A DNA stretch of 50,014 nucleotides from Methanobrevibacter sp. (GTDB taxonomy: Archaea > Methanobacteriota > Methanobacteria > Methanobacteriales > Methanobacteriaceae), in contig JAFUCN010000017.1 of NCBI GenBank assembly GCA_017459665.1, forward strand, positions 1 to 50,014, in the 5' to 3' direction. Positions 26,130 through 34,240 of this stretch are shown piece by piece. The first letter of the stretch is position 1, and every line of letters starts with the position of its first letter. The notes under the pieces are model-generated. The model was not told the origin of the DNA, made no database searches, and saw nothing but the letters and a program-made list of their open reading frames with translations. Both the position numbers and the translations under genes were made by a program.

Positions 26130-27041
26130 ATGGGTGTATTCAAAATGCTTGATGAAAATAATAAAGCTCATGAGATAAAGAGATTAACCACTCCACTGAC
26201 CATTAAGGATTCAAAAGCGTATGGTGATGGAGGCAAATTGCTAAATTGCAGTGAAACATTGTCTGATGTAAGATTTGTCGTAGAGCCTACTCCGGGCATA
26301 TTGTCTGACAATGAGATATTGCAGTATGCTCCAGAATCAAAGGCAGCCTGTGAAGTAAGGCTTAAAAGAGGTGCGGGCAAGATTTCAGATGTATTGTTTT
26401 TACATGAGTCAATACCATGGATTTTTGCATTTTATTATGTTGTATTGCTAAGTCTGTCAATCATTGTTGTTTTTGGCGGCAATAAGCTGCTGATGTTTGT
26501 ATTGCTTCTTTTATTTGTGATTCCATTAGTATATCTCTACTTGATATTCAATGTTAACAGATATCCTAAAAAGGCTATAAAGCAATCTAAAAAGGCCCAA
26601 AGGAATATCAAAGATGAATCAAGAACAGAGGTCATTCATGATGCAGGTCTTGATTCACTTAAAGGATATGAAAAGGAAATCAACAACCTGAAAACATTGT
26701 TTGACATTAAGGAAGGTGTTGTTCGTGATTTAATTAAAAAACGATTTGAACCTCCTCAAATTACATATGACAAATTTATCGCAATCATTGATAAATCACA
26801 TAAGATGTTCTATAATCAGGCTGAAAGTGCATTGAATATTATCCATCTTGCAGTTGAAGACACTCCAAGAGTTCAAAATGAAATAGAAAATAAGATTGAA
26901 GCTATGAAAAAAATCATCAACCAGATTGAGGAGCTCACCAACGAGCTTGTCATTAACATCAATGATGATCATACAACCGAAGAGGTTAATAATTTAATAG
27001 ATGATATGGAGAACCTGATTGGTTCTGTAAAAGAATATTAG
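26130..27041 (+). CDS. XpaC-like membrane protein, first gene of TelA cluster
   Basis: 303 residues. A soluble N-terminal part (about 1-90) is followed by two adjacent hydrophobic segments (IPWIFAFYYVVLLSLSIIVVFGG and LLMFVLLLLFVIPLVYLYLIF). A long helical C-terminal half follows, including GYEKEINNLKTLFDIKEGVVRDLI and YNQAESALNIIHLAVEDTPRVQNEIENKIEAMKKIINQIEEL. The membrane hairpin plus helical tail and the position upstream of a TelA-family gene suggest an XpaC (5-bromo-4-chloroindolyl phosphate hydrolysis protein)-like member; that rests partly on context. The promoter looks leaderless (TATA-like ATTAATATAATT about 24 bp before the ATG). Confidence 0.55.
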   Translation: MGVFKMLDENNKAHEIKRLTTPLTIKDSKAYGDGGKLLNCSETLSDVRFVVEPTPGILSDNEILQYAPESKAACEVRLKRGAGKISDVLFLHESIPWIFAFYYVVLLSLSIIVVFGGNKLLMFVLLLLFVIPLVYLYLIFNVNRYPKKAIKQSKKAQRNIKDESRTEVIHDAGLDSLKGYEKEINNLKTLFDIKEGVVRDLIKKRFEPPQITYDKFIAIIDKSHKMFYNQAESALNIIHLAVEDTPRVQNEIENKIEAMKKIINQIEELTNELVININDDHTTEEVNNLIDDMENLIGSVKEY

Positions 27042-27049
27042 GTGATTAG

Positions 27050-27631
27050 ATGACAAAAATCTGTCCGAATTGCGGTAGTGAATTGCCTGACGAAGCAAAG
27101 TTTTGTGTGGAATGCGGATTTGCTTTTCAAAATACTCCTGCAGTCCAGCAAAACAGTATTTTAAAGACAAGTAATTTATTTTTAGTTTTAATAGCGGCTG
27201 TAATTATTGTTGGAGCAGCGTTTATCCTAACTTACAATGGAGACAACACAAGCACTCAAAGTGAGCCTGCAGATAATGTGGAACATGTTGCTTTGACAAT
27301 TACTGATGTTGGAGGATATGACGGTGACAGCTCATCTAAAAGAAGCTACACATTATACACTTCAGCACTCTTTACAAGTGTTCCCGATGACAAAAAGGGT
27401 TATGTGTTGAAAACCATATATTATGACAAGAACGGTTCACAAATCGGTCAGGAAACCGAAAGTTTGGAATATGTTTATTATGATACTGATTATGCCATAT
27501 CCTTTGGATTCTACACAGCATACACAATACCAGACCCTGATCATGTTGAAGTTCAAGTAATAAAGGACGGTAAAGTTATAGATAATTATACAGAAACTAT
27601 AGATACAAATAAAATAGATTATTTAAATTAA
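27050..27631 (+). CDS. Zinc-ribbon membrane-anchored protein
   Basis: 193 residues, AGGTGATTAG before the ATG. An N-terminal zinc ribbon, CPNCGSELPDEAKFCVECG, is followed by one membrane span (LFLVLIAAVIIVGAAFILTY) and an extracytoplasmic beta-rich domain of about 130 residues. The zinc ribbon would face the cytoplasm and the rest outside. It sits 8 bp after the XpaC-like gene and 9 bp before the telA-like coding region, so it is part of the same operon. Exact function unknown; such ribbon-anchored proteins are often part of envelope stress systems (inference). Confidence 0.7.
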   Translation: MTKICPNCGSELPDEAKFCVECGFAFQNTPAVQQNSILKTSNLFLVLIAAVIIVGAAFILTYNGDNTSTQSEPADNVEHVALTITDVGGYDGDSSSKRSYTLYTSALFTSVPDDKKGYVLKTIYYDKNGSQIGQETESLEYVYYDTDYAISFGFYTAYTIPDPDHVEVQVIKDGKVIDNYTETIDTNKIDYLN

Positions 27632-27640
27632 GGTGATATG

Positions 27641-28783
27641 ATGGCAGAATTCTCACTAGATGTGGATGAAATTAAAAACGATGTCGAAACAAGTTTAAAA
27701 GAGGAAGAAGAAAAACTGGAAAATTCAAATCTTAAAAATCAGGCACAGAGTAATGCCACTGCAATATTTGATGCTGATTTAAACAATCCTAATGAAAGGG
27801 AACAAATCCTAAAGCCATTGGACAATTTCGGATTAAATGAAATGAGCAAATCCGCTTCACACAACGAAATGCTTTCAACAAGATTCGTTGACTTGACAAA
27901 AGGCGGAAAGGAAGCAGACAATATCGGTGAAAATCTTTTGGAGCTGAACAGACAAATGAAGGATTTGGATCCAAGTAAAGTTGACTTTGCCAAAAAGGGT
28001 GTTTTGGGAAATCTGATGAATCCAGTAAGGAAATACTTTGCCAAATACGAAAAGGCGGAAGTTGCAATTTCAGACATTGTACAGTCCCTTGAAAAAAGCA
28101 GCAAAGTACTTCAAAACGACAACACAACTCTGTTAAACGAAGAAAACTATTTAAGGGAAGTTACAAACAAGCTCCTTGCAGACATTGAACTCGGTAAGAA
28201 AATGGATGAGTCAATCGAAGCGCAAATCCAGACAGCTGAAATCCAAGGCGTTGATGAAGAAAAAATTGCTTTTGTCCGTGAAGAAATATTATTCCCTTTA
28301 AGGCAAAGAATCATGGACATGCAGCAGATGATAGTCGTAAACCAGCAGGGTATAGTTTCCCTAAATGTTATAAGACGTAACAATAAGGAGTTAATCAGAG
28401 GTGTTAAAAGGGCACAGAATGTTACAGTTTCAGCTCTAAGAACCGGTGTTATGGTTGCAAGTGCACTTTACGACCAGAAAATTGTCATGGAAAAGATTAA
28501 TATCCTAAATCAGACAACTGAAAACATCATAGAATCAACATCCCACATGCTAAAAGAGCAGGGAAGTGAAATTCAAAAACACAGTGCTGAGACCATGATT
28601 TCACCTGAAGTTCTAAAAGCTTCATTTTCAGAAGCTCTCCAGGCAATTAAAGATGTAAGCACATATAAAGAACAGGCTCTTCCAAAAATGAAAGAGACAA
28701 TAGAAATGTTTTCAGATATGGCCAATGATGGGCAAAAAGTAGTTGAAAAAATAGAAACCGGAAATAATTCATTGCTTGATTAA
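27641..28783 (+). CDS. TelA / toxic-anion-resistance family protein
   Basis: 380 residues from the second of two adjacent ATGs; AGGTGAT abuts the first, so the second has more usual spacing. The protein is long, helical and soluble, with the family landmarks LLELNRQMKDLDPSKVDFAKKGVLGNLMNPVRKYFAKYEKAEVAISDIVQSLEKSSKVLQNDN, an acid patch before LFPLRQRIMDMQQMIVVNQQGIVSLNVIRRNNKELIRGVKRAQNVTVSALRTGVMVASAL, and the C-terminal KASFSEALQAIKDVSTYKEQALPKMKETIE. TelA proteins were linked to tellurite resistance but probably serve a broader envelope or stress role. In Bacillus subtilis a telA homologue also adjoins xpaC. Confidence 0.85.
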   Translation: MAEFSLDVDEIKNDVETSLKEEEEKLENSNLKNQAQSNATAIFDADLNNPNEREQILKPLDNFGLNEMSKSASHNEMLSTRFVDLTKGGKEADNIGENLLELNRQMKDLDPSKVDFAKKGVLGNLMNPVRKYFAKYEKAEVAISDIVQSLEKSSKVLQNDNTTLLNEENYLREVTNKLLADIELGKKMDESIEAQIQTAEIQGVDEEKIAFVREEILFPLRQRIMDMQQMIVVNQQGIVSLNVIRRNNKELIRGVKRAQNVTVSALRTGVMVASALYDQKIVMEKINILNQTTENIIESTSHMLKEQGSEIQKHSAETMISPEVLKASFSEALQAIKDVSTYKEQALPKMKETIEMFSDMANDGQKVVEKIETGNNSLLD

Positions 28784-28785
28784 AA

Positions 28786-29217
28786 ATGAACACTATAGAA
28801 AAAATCAAAAGATCATGGTGGGTAATCTTTTCGATTATCCTCTTTTTAAACGGGTTTGGATTCATATACATTGGATTAAAGCACAACAATAAAAACTGGA
28901 TATTGGAAGGGCTTACCTATGAATTTCCATGGTTTTTCTACTTTGTAGTATATGCAATATATGGTGCAGGAACACCATCCACATTGATGATAGCTTTGGC
29001 TTTGATTATACAATTGATAGGCATTATACGCTCAATCTGGGTGGCTGTCAAGCTTGCAGATGTATATGACAATACGGATAAATATACGATTCAATCAACA
29101 GTGATGGCTGCACCAGTGAACAGTACTGCAGATAAAAATAATTCCTCAACAACAGCTGCCTGCTGTTTTTGTATTATAGTCATTTTTATAGTATTTGCTT
29201 TATTTGCAATACTGTAA
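28786..29217 (+). CDS. Small multi-span membrane protein of the TelA cluster
   Basis: 143 residues, starting 2 bp after the TelA-like stop. Hydrophobic segments: WWVIFSIILFLNGFGFIYIGL, FPWFFYFVVYAIYG, TLMIALALIIQLIGIIRSIWVAV, and the C-terminal AACCFCIIVIFIVFALFAIL. A Ser/Thr/Asn-rich linker (about residues 105-120) separates the last span. The ACCFC cluster is unusual for a membrane span border. No family recognised; tight linkage suggests it works with the TelA and XpaC-like proteins. Confidence 0.65.
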   Translation: MNTIEKIKRSWWVIFSIILFLNGFGFIYIGLKHNNKNWILEGLTYEFPWFFYFVVYAIYGAGTPSTLMIALALIIQLIGIIRSIWVAVKLADVYDNTDKYTIQSTVMAAPVNSTADKNNSSTTAACCFCIIVIFIVFALFAIL

Positions 29218-29250
29218 CTTTTTTATATTTTTTGATACATATTTTTAAAT

Positions 29251-29646
29251 ATGGGATTATTTGACAAAAAAAGCGAACGTAAAGTTGGTTCTAATTTTGA
29301 AAAAAGCGATGCAGACAAAATATTTGATGCATTAGACAAACATGCCTTCGATGAGCCTAAAAAAGTAAACAAAACTCTTAAAAAAGAGATGGATTTAACT
29401 AAAGAGGTCTCTGATTTGCTTAAACTCACCGAAAACTGCGGTGACAATGAGGCAATCGATTTGTTTAAAAAGGTCTTGGCAATGGATCCTTCAAATGCAC
29501 AGGCTTATGAAGGACTGTCACAAATCTATCAAAAGAATGGTGATGTGGATAGTGAAATAGCTATTTTAAAGTCTGCAGTTAAAAATCTGGATACCAGTAA
29601 GGTAAAATCTTCCCTGATGGCAAGACTTAATGAAATCAACAGTTAA
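29251..29646 (+). CDS. TPR-containing protein
   Basis: 131 residues. A charged N-terminal region (about 50 residues) precedes LTENCGDNEAIDLFKKVLAMDPSNAQAYEGLSQIYQKNGDVDSEIAILKSAVKN, two tetratricopeptide-type helical hairpins. TPR units mediate protein-protein contacts. No ribosome site is visible and the ATG comes 10 bases after a TTTTTGATACATAT stretch, so the gene may have its own leaderless transcript. It lies 33 bp after the membrane protein gene and may be functionally tied to the TelA cluster. Confidence 0.7.
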   Translation: MGLFDKKSERKVGSNFEKSDADKIFDALDKHAFDEPKKVNKTLKKEMDLTKEVSDLLKLTENCGDNEAIDLFKKVLAMDPSNAQAYEGLSQIYQKNGDVDSEIAILKSAVKNLDTSKVKSSLMARLNEINS

Positions 29647-29662
29647 CTAACAATCGTTAGTT
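29645..29662. promoter_or_regulatory. TetR operator O1, distal
   Basis: AACTAACAATCGTTAGTT has 7-bp arms and is the same register and length as the second site at 29688-29705. The centres are 43 bp apart, about four helical turns. It lies upstream of the TATA-like element between the two. Confidence 0.7.
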
Positions 29663-29673
29663 TTATTAACTAT

Positions 29674-29687
29674 TTTTTTATATATTA
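29674..29687 (+). promoter_or_regulatory. TATA-like element of the TetR gene
   Basis: TTTTTTATATATTA lies about 25 bp upstream of the ATG at 29706, so transcription would start on or next to the start codon. Confidence 0.55.
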
Positions 29688-29705
29688 AACTAACAAGTGT
29701 TAGTT
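29688..29705. promoter_or_regulatory. TetR operator O2, proximal
   Basis: AACTAACAAGTGTTAGTT has perfect 8-bp arms and ends directly at the ATG of the TetR-type gene (29706). With O1 it brackets the TATA element, an arrangement suited to autorepression. Confidence 0.75.
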
Positions 29706-30323
29706 ATGATAAATAATAAAGACAGAATATTTGAAGTTTCAGTTGATTTGTTCTCAAAACATGGCTATGATGGCGTTTCAATCCGTCAGATTGCAAGTGA
29801 AGTTGGAATAAAGGAAAGCTCAATATACAATCACTACAAAAGCAAGGAAGCAATATTGGATGCAATTCTTGATTATTATATCTATGAGATGACAAAAGAA
29901 GAGATTCCAGTATCACAAGCAGGAAAAAACCTTGATGTAAGCTTTGATTATTTCTACAAAACCGGTTTGGAATTGTACAAAACCAAGCTCAGCGAAGACA
30001 AAATGATGAAGATAACAAGGATAATCCTGATAGAATCCTATCATAATGAAAAAATAAGAAACTTTGTAAAAACAGCAATTGTTGGATATGCTGTTGAAGG
30101 TTGGGTGGAACTGTTTGACCTGATGAAAAAGAAAGGATTAATCAGAAAGGATTGCGATTCAAAACAGCTTGCAGAATCTTTTTATTATTACGGACTGTTT
30201 TTGCTGATACAGCATTTCATCATTAATTATCCTGAAGATGATGAGAAATTCCTGAATGAACTGGGACCAAAAAGCGTAAAACATATGAATTTATTGTTTA
30301 ATTCCGTTAAAGTAAGTGAATAA
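29706..30323 (+). CDS. TetR/AcrR-family transcriptional regulator
   Basis: 205 residues from the ATG at 29706; the GTG at 29697 lies inside the operator and is rejected. The DNA-binding N-terminus KDRIFEVSVDLFSKHGYDGVSIRQIASEVGIKESSIYNHYKSKEAILDAILDYY is a textbook TetR helix-turn-helix. The C-terminal ligand domain is divergent (TKEEIPVSQAGKNLDVSF...). It is followed directly by a GNAT gene and an Isf-like flavoprotein gene, the probable targets along with itself. No leader or ribosome site fits, consistent with a leaderless mRNA. Effector unknown. Confidence 0.88.
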   Translation: MINNKDRIFEVSVDLFSKHGYDGVSIRQIASEVGIKESSIYNHYKSKEAILDAILDYYIYEMTKEEIPVSQAGKNLDVSFDYFYKTGLELYKTKLSEDKMMKITRIILIESYHNEKIRNFVKTAIVGYAVEGWVELFDLMKKKGLIRKDCDSKQLAESFYYYGLFLLIQHFIINYPEDDEKFLNELGPKSVKHMNLLFNSVKVSE

Positions 30324-30324
30324 T

Positions 30325-30932
30325 ATGATTATAAGATTAGAAAATGAGAATGACTACTTAAATGTTGAAGATATGGTCAGAAATTCCTTCTGGAATATAT
30401 ATCGGCCTGGCGCATTTGAGCATTATATTGTGCATAATCTAAGGAAAGATGAAAGTTTCATCCCTGATTTGGCCTATGTAATCGAAAAGGATGATAAAAT
30501 TATAGCACACATCAATTATTCTACAGGTAAAATAATTTCTGAAGATAGTCAAAGTGATGCAGTAGTTTTGGGTCCCGTTTCAGTTGAAAAGGACTATCAA
30601 AATCAGGGATACGGATCTAAACTCATAGAATACACATTAAATTTAATCAAAGATAAAGAAATTCCATTCGTATTTGTCATAGGAGATGAAAATTACTATC
30701 AAAGATTCGGATTTGAATTTGCTTCAAATTATAATATATTCCTGGATGGAACAGATAGAAGCGATGAATGTCCGTTTTTCATGATTAAAGTATTTGATAA
30801 TGATAATTTACTGAAGGAACATTTTACAATCCTGATGTGTTTAATGTAAACGAAAATGACGTTGATGACTTTGACAAGCAATTTGAATATAAGGAAAAAT
30901 TAGTATTGGAAGGTCAGTTGGAGGAGATATGA
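30325..30932 (+). pseudogene. GNAT N-acetyltransferase gene with 3' frameshift
   Basis: The intact frame from the ATG at 30325 (MIIRLENENDYLNVEDMVRNSFW) to the TAA at 30849 gives 174 residues with a GNAT core (VVLGPVSVEKDYQNQGYGSKLIEYTLNL) and the YYQRFGFEFA end typical of the YhbS-like group. The last residues EHFTILMCLM are out of character. From about 30826 the next frame reads YNPDVFNVNENDVDDFDKQFEYKEK... to a TGA at 30930-30932, the normal C-terminus of this group. One T missing from the run at 30822-30825 explains this. The acetyl-CoA domain is intact, so the protein may still fold. Error or true mutation is undecided. Confidence 0.75.
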
Positions 30933-31663
30933 TGAAATATTTGGTAATTAACGGTTCGCCGAGAGAGAAAAATACATGGAAAATAGTAAAGCAGGCAGAA
31001 AAAAACATTGAAGGTGATTTTGAAGAGATTCATCTGATGGGTGTGAATATCCCATTATGTACAGGTTGTACTAGATGCGTAATGGAAGGGGAAGAAAACT
31101 GCCCACATTTCGATAAGGTCAATCCTCTCGTTGAAAAGATTAAGCAGTGTGACGGACTTATAATAACATCTCCGGTATATGCAATGAATGTCAGTGGCCT
31201 TTTAAAGAATTTCTTTGACCATACTGCATATATATTCCACAGGCAGGATTACTTCACAAAAAAGGCGCTTGTGATTGTTTCGACTGCTGGTGCTGGTCAG
31301 AAAAAAGTAGCTAATTATATTGATGAGTCATTAAGGCACTGGGGATTCAACAAGGTCTATAAGATTGCATATGCATGCGGCGGAAAGGAAACACTTGAAA
31401 ATGAAGAAATTGACAAGACTGCAAAGAAATTCTCTGATGATGTGAAATCTAAAAAACTGCATCCTCCCAAATTTGGTGATGTGCTCTTTTTTAATGTCTG
31501 GAAGGCAATGGCTCTTACAAAAAATCCTATTCCTGCAGACAAGAAATTCTGGTTGGATACTGGTTTGATTAATCATGATTTTGGGCCAGAAGTCAAACTG
31601 AATCCAATAAAAAAGGCATTTTCAAAATTAATGTTTTTTATTTTAAAAAGAGTAATAAAATAA
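30932..31663 (+). CDS. Iron-sulfur flavoprotein-like NADPH-dependent FMN reductase
   Basis: 243 residues from the second of two adjacent ATGs (30929 and 30932); GGAGG at 30920-30924 favours the later. It opens KYLVINGSPREKNTWKIVKQAE for FMN binding, then CTGCTRCVMEGEENC, a C-x2-C-x2-C-x7-C cysteine cluster of the Isf type, and TSPVYAMNVSGLLKNFFDHTAYIFHR. The C-terminal extension (about residues 180-243) is basic and helical with a hydrophobic end (SKLMFFILKRVIK) that might touch the membrane. It is last in the TetR operon and is a likely redox effector. Compare with the shorter Isf-like protein at 14885. Confidence 0.82.
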   Translation: MKYLVINGSPREKNTWKIVKQAEKNIEGDFEEIHLMGVNIPLCTGCTRCVMEGEENCPHFDKVNPLVEKIKQCDGLIITSPVYAMNVSGLLKNFFDHTAYIFHRQDYFTKKALVIVSTAGAGQKKVANYIDESLRHWGFNKVYKIAYACGGKETLENEEIDKTAKKFSDDVKSKKLHPPKFGDVLFFNVWKAMALTKNPIPADKKFWLDTGLINHDFGPEVKLNPIKKAFSKLMFFILKRVIK

Positions 31664-31682
31664 GGGGTTTAAACCTCTTATT
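31662..31682. terminator. Palindrome between convergent genes
   Basis: AAGGGGTTTAAACCTCTT lies between the flavoprotein stop and the stop of the minus-strand acetyltransferase. The near-perfect symmetry (one G-T pair) would form a hairpin in either transcript. Confidence 0.45.
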
Positions 31683-32154
31683 CGTTTGCTAATTTTTTTA
31701 ATTCATCACCTGTCAGATGGAAAACGTTCCAGTCCATTTGCTTTGCACCTAAAGACAGGTAAAAGTCAATACTAGGCTGATTCCATGAAAGGCATGTCCA
31801 TTCAAATCTGCCATAACCTCTCTCAACTACAATTTTTGCAAGTTTTTTAAGCAAAGCCTTACCGTATCCTTTTCCACGGTATTCAGGGTCAACAAATAAG
31901 TCTTCAAGGTGAAGGTTAACATTTGAAATGTATGTTGAAAAGCTTAAGAAAAACAGTGCAAAACCAACTTCCTTGCCGTCTTCAAGGGCAAAAATCACTT
32001 CAGCCTGATGTTTGTCAAAAATCCATTTTTCAAGTTCGCTTTCAGTTGCGATTACTTCATCAAGTCTTTTTTCGTAATCTGCTAGTTTTCTTATAAATTC
32101 CAAAATCAGACTTACATCTTCTCTTGTTGCATCTCTAAATGTTAGTTCACTCAT
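31678..32154 (-). CDS. GNAT acetyltransferase, spermidine/spermine N-acetyltransferase (SSAT)-like
   Basis: 158 residues. The GNAT core is clear: FRDATREDVSLILEFIRKLADYEKR (N-terminal), FALFFLSFSTYISNVNLHLEDLFVDPEYRGKGYGKALLKKLAKI (acetyl-CoA site, R/QxxGxG), RFEWTCLSWNQPSIDFYLSLGAKQMDWNVFHLTGDEL. The order and the FSTY...LEDLFV and WNxPSIDFY patterns follow the eukaryote-like SSAT/diamine acetyltransferase group. It likely acetylates polyamines or other small primary amines with acetyl-CoA; the exact amine is undetermined. Divergent from the acyltransferase gene at 32212. Confidence 0.85.
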   Translation of the reverse strand: MSELTFRDATREDVSLILEFIRKLADYEKRLDEVIATESELEKWIFDKHQAEVIFALEDGKEVGFALFFLSFSTYISNVNLHLEDLFVDPEYRGKGYGKALLKKLAKIVVERGYGRFEWTCLSWNQPSIDFYLSLGAKQMDWNVFHLTGDELKKLANE

Positions 32155-32211
32155 AATATCAACTTATCTTTTTGATACATATATTTATTTTATAATATCC
32201 ATAATAATCAT

Positions 32212-33267
32212 ATGGAAACGTCTAAAAGAATATTCTACTTTGATGAGCTGAGGGCACTGGCAATTATTGGAATCGTTTTCTGCCATGCATCAGTCGCATT
32301 TGTTCTTTCAGGCGTTAGTAAAAGTGACTTTTACATTTCCTCTTTTTTTGATTGTTTTAGGGATTTTTCAATACCTATATTTGTAATGCTTAGTGGTGCA
32401 CTTCTAATAGGTAAAAATGATTCATTTAAAGTTTTCTTTAAAAAGAGACTGTCAAGAATTTTCATTCCTTTCCTCTTTTGGGTTATAATCTACATCATCT
32501 ATTCATCAGCCTACATTACACACGGTTTTAACCTAAGCAGTGCAATCGACATATTCTTTGGAACATCTTCAACACTTGGAGTTGCATTCTGGTTTATCTG
32601 GATGATTATAATAGCTTATTTTGGAATTTTTGTTATCAATAAACTAATGCAATTTAATGCCAATGTCATAAATATATTAACTGTATTTGCATTTATTTAC
32701 ATATTGATTTGTCAGTTTTCCCTGTTTGACCCATATTCATCAAAGATAATCTATTTTGTTTCATTCATTGCATATGTATTGATCGGATACTTCATATCAT
32801 CAAATGATTATCTGGAAAGGAAAATAAGCGCAAATAAATTAGTAATAATAACATTGATGCTGTCAATCGGATCTTATTTTGCCTACATTTTCTCTTTTGT
32901 CGTGCCGATGTCAGTGTCACATGACCAATTCATTACCTTAAGCTACTTCAACATCCCGATTCTGTTTATTTCAGTCAATGTGTTTCTGTTTTTCAAATTC
33001 TTGTCAAAAAGCAAATATTCACTTAAAAACAATAAGATTAAAAAGGCAATTTCAACAATCAGCATGTATAGCTTTGGAATATATCTTGCCCATTATGTCA
33101 TTCTACATTCACTAAGAATGAATATCGCAAAAATTATTGATTTTACATCCCAAAGCCCTTTGATATGGATTCCATTATTTGTTATTTTAACCACATTTAT
33201 CTCATTGATTATTTTAGTCATTTTGGATAAAATCCCGATTTTAAATAAATTCACTGGAAATTCTTAA
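32212..33267 (+). CDS. Acyltransferase 3 (OafA/NodX-type) membrane protein
   Basis: 351 residues, about ten membrane spans. The opening FYFDELRALAIIGIVFCHASVAF carries the conserved RxxA...H pattern of the family, whose His is thought catalytic; FFKKRLSRIFIPFLFWVIIYIIY and the C-terminal SFGIYLAHYVILHSLRMNI complete the fit. These integral membrane enzymes transfer acetyl or other acyl groups to surface carbohydrates or lipids. TATA-like TTTATTTTATAATAT ends about 15-20 bp before the ATG, with no ribosome site, so the message looks leaderless. Monocistronic by spacing. Confidence 0.85.
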   Translation: METSKRIFYFDELRALAIIGIVFCHASVAFVLSGVSKSDFYISSFFDCFRDFSIPIFVMLSGALLIGKNDSFKVFFKKRLSRIFIPFLFWVIIYIIYSSAYITHGFNLSSAIDIFFGTSSTLGVAFWFIWMIIIAYFGIFVINKLMQFNANVINILTVFAFIYILICQFSLFDPYSSKIIYFVSFIAYVLIGYFISSNDYLERKISANKLVIITLMLSIGSYFAYIFSFVVPMSVSHDQFITLSYFNIPILFISVNVFLFFKFLSKSKYSLKNNKIKKAISTISMYSFGIYLAHYVILHSLRMNIAKIIDFTSQSPLIWIPLFVILTTFISLIILVILDKIPILNKFTGNS

Positions 33268-33325
33268 ATATTTTCATGTTAAAAATATTATTTAAGAAAA
33301 ATTTATTGATAATGGTGTGTTTTTT

Positions 33326-34228
33326 ATGGTTAAATATTGCCCCAATTGTAATAACAAGTTAGATGATGATTCTGTTTTCTGTTCAGAGTGTGGAACTAAT
33401 TTAAACGCTGCGAAAAAAACATCAGGCGTTAAAATCAGAAATTTCATTGGAGAAAATGAAAATATTAAAGTAGTGGATGAGAAGGGTCCTTTTCAGGTAA
33501 TCGAATATGAAAGAGATTTGAGTGTCACTCCTAGTGAGGCTATGGTAAGCTATTTTTCAAGCAAAATGAATGTAAGGCCTAGGCAGTTGGTAGTTGACCT
33601 GAAAAAAACCGAGGGGATTTACCTTCAGGCAGGAGCTATGCAATGGATGAGTGGATCTAACAAACTTTCATCAGGTATTAAGGGAATAGGTGATTTTGGA
33701 AAGAAATTTTTAAAATCCTCAGTAACAGGGGAAACAACCGTTAAACCTGAATATAGCGGTGACGGATATCTTGTTACTGAACAGACCTACAAGCATCTTA
33801 TACTTTTGGATTTACAAGAATGGGGCAATAATATAATGCTTGATGACGGTTTATTTTTGGCTGCTGAAAAGTCTGTTGAATTGTCTGTTAAAAGAAGAAC
33901 AAATCTATCCAGTGCAATTGCAGCATCAGAAGGACTGTTCAATACAGTATTGCATGGAAACGGATACATTTGTCTTGAATCAAGAATTCCATATAAGGAA
34001 CTTATAATTATTGAATTGGAAAATGACACTGTTTCAATCGATGGGCCAATGGCTATTGCATGGACAGGTACTCTGGAACTGACTGTTGAAAAATCAGGAA
34101 AATCATTTATGGGTTCTGCCGTATCAGGTGAAGGTTTGGTTAATGTTTACAGAGGAACAGGTAAAATATTGATGGCACCTCTTACTGGAAAACTTAAATT
34201 GAGGGATTTGCCAAAATCAGATAAATAA
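33326..34228 (+). CDS. Zinc-ribbon AIM24-family protein
   Basis: 300 residues from the ATG at 33326, with GGTG before it; an in-frame GTG at 33317 is rejected. An N-terminal zinc ribbon CPNCNNKLDDDSVFCSECG (about residues 5-25) precedes an AIM24/TIGR00266-type beta-prism domain: VIEYERDLSVTPSEAMVSY, IYLQAGAMQWMSGS, GEGLVNVYRGTGKILMAPL. AIM24 domains are of unknown function, often in stress or membrane-associated contexts. The fusion of ribbon plus AIM24 recalls the ribbon proteins in this window at 27050 and 9784. It starts a run of four close same-strand genes ending with ung. Confidence 0.78.
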   Translation: MVKYCPNCNNKLDDDSVFCSECGTNLNAAKKTSGVKIRNFIGENENIKVVDEKGPFQVIEYERDLSVTPSEAMVSYFSSKMNVRPRQLVVDLKKTEGIYLQAGAMQWMSGSNKLSSGIKGIGDFGKKFLKSSVTGETTVKPEYSGDGYLVTEQTYKHLILLDLQEWGNNIMLDDGLFLAAEKSVELSVKRRTNLSSAIAASEGLFNTVLHGNGYICLESRIPYKELIIIELENDTVSIDGPMAIAWTGTLELTVEKSGKSFMGSAVSGEGLVNVYRGTGKILMAPLTGKLKLRDLPKSDK

Positions 34229-34240
34229 TGGGAGCATAAC

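Noticed and set aside
29226-32182. Shared TTTTTGATACATAT at 29229 and 32169
   Set aside because: A 14-base match in AT-rich promoters, of mixed orientation to genes; likely chance.
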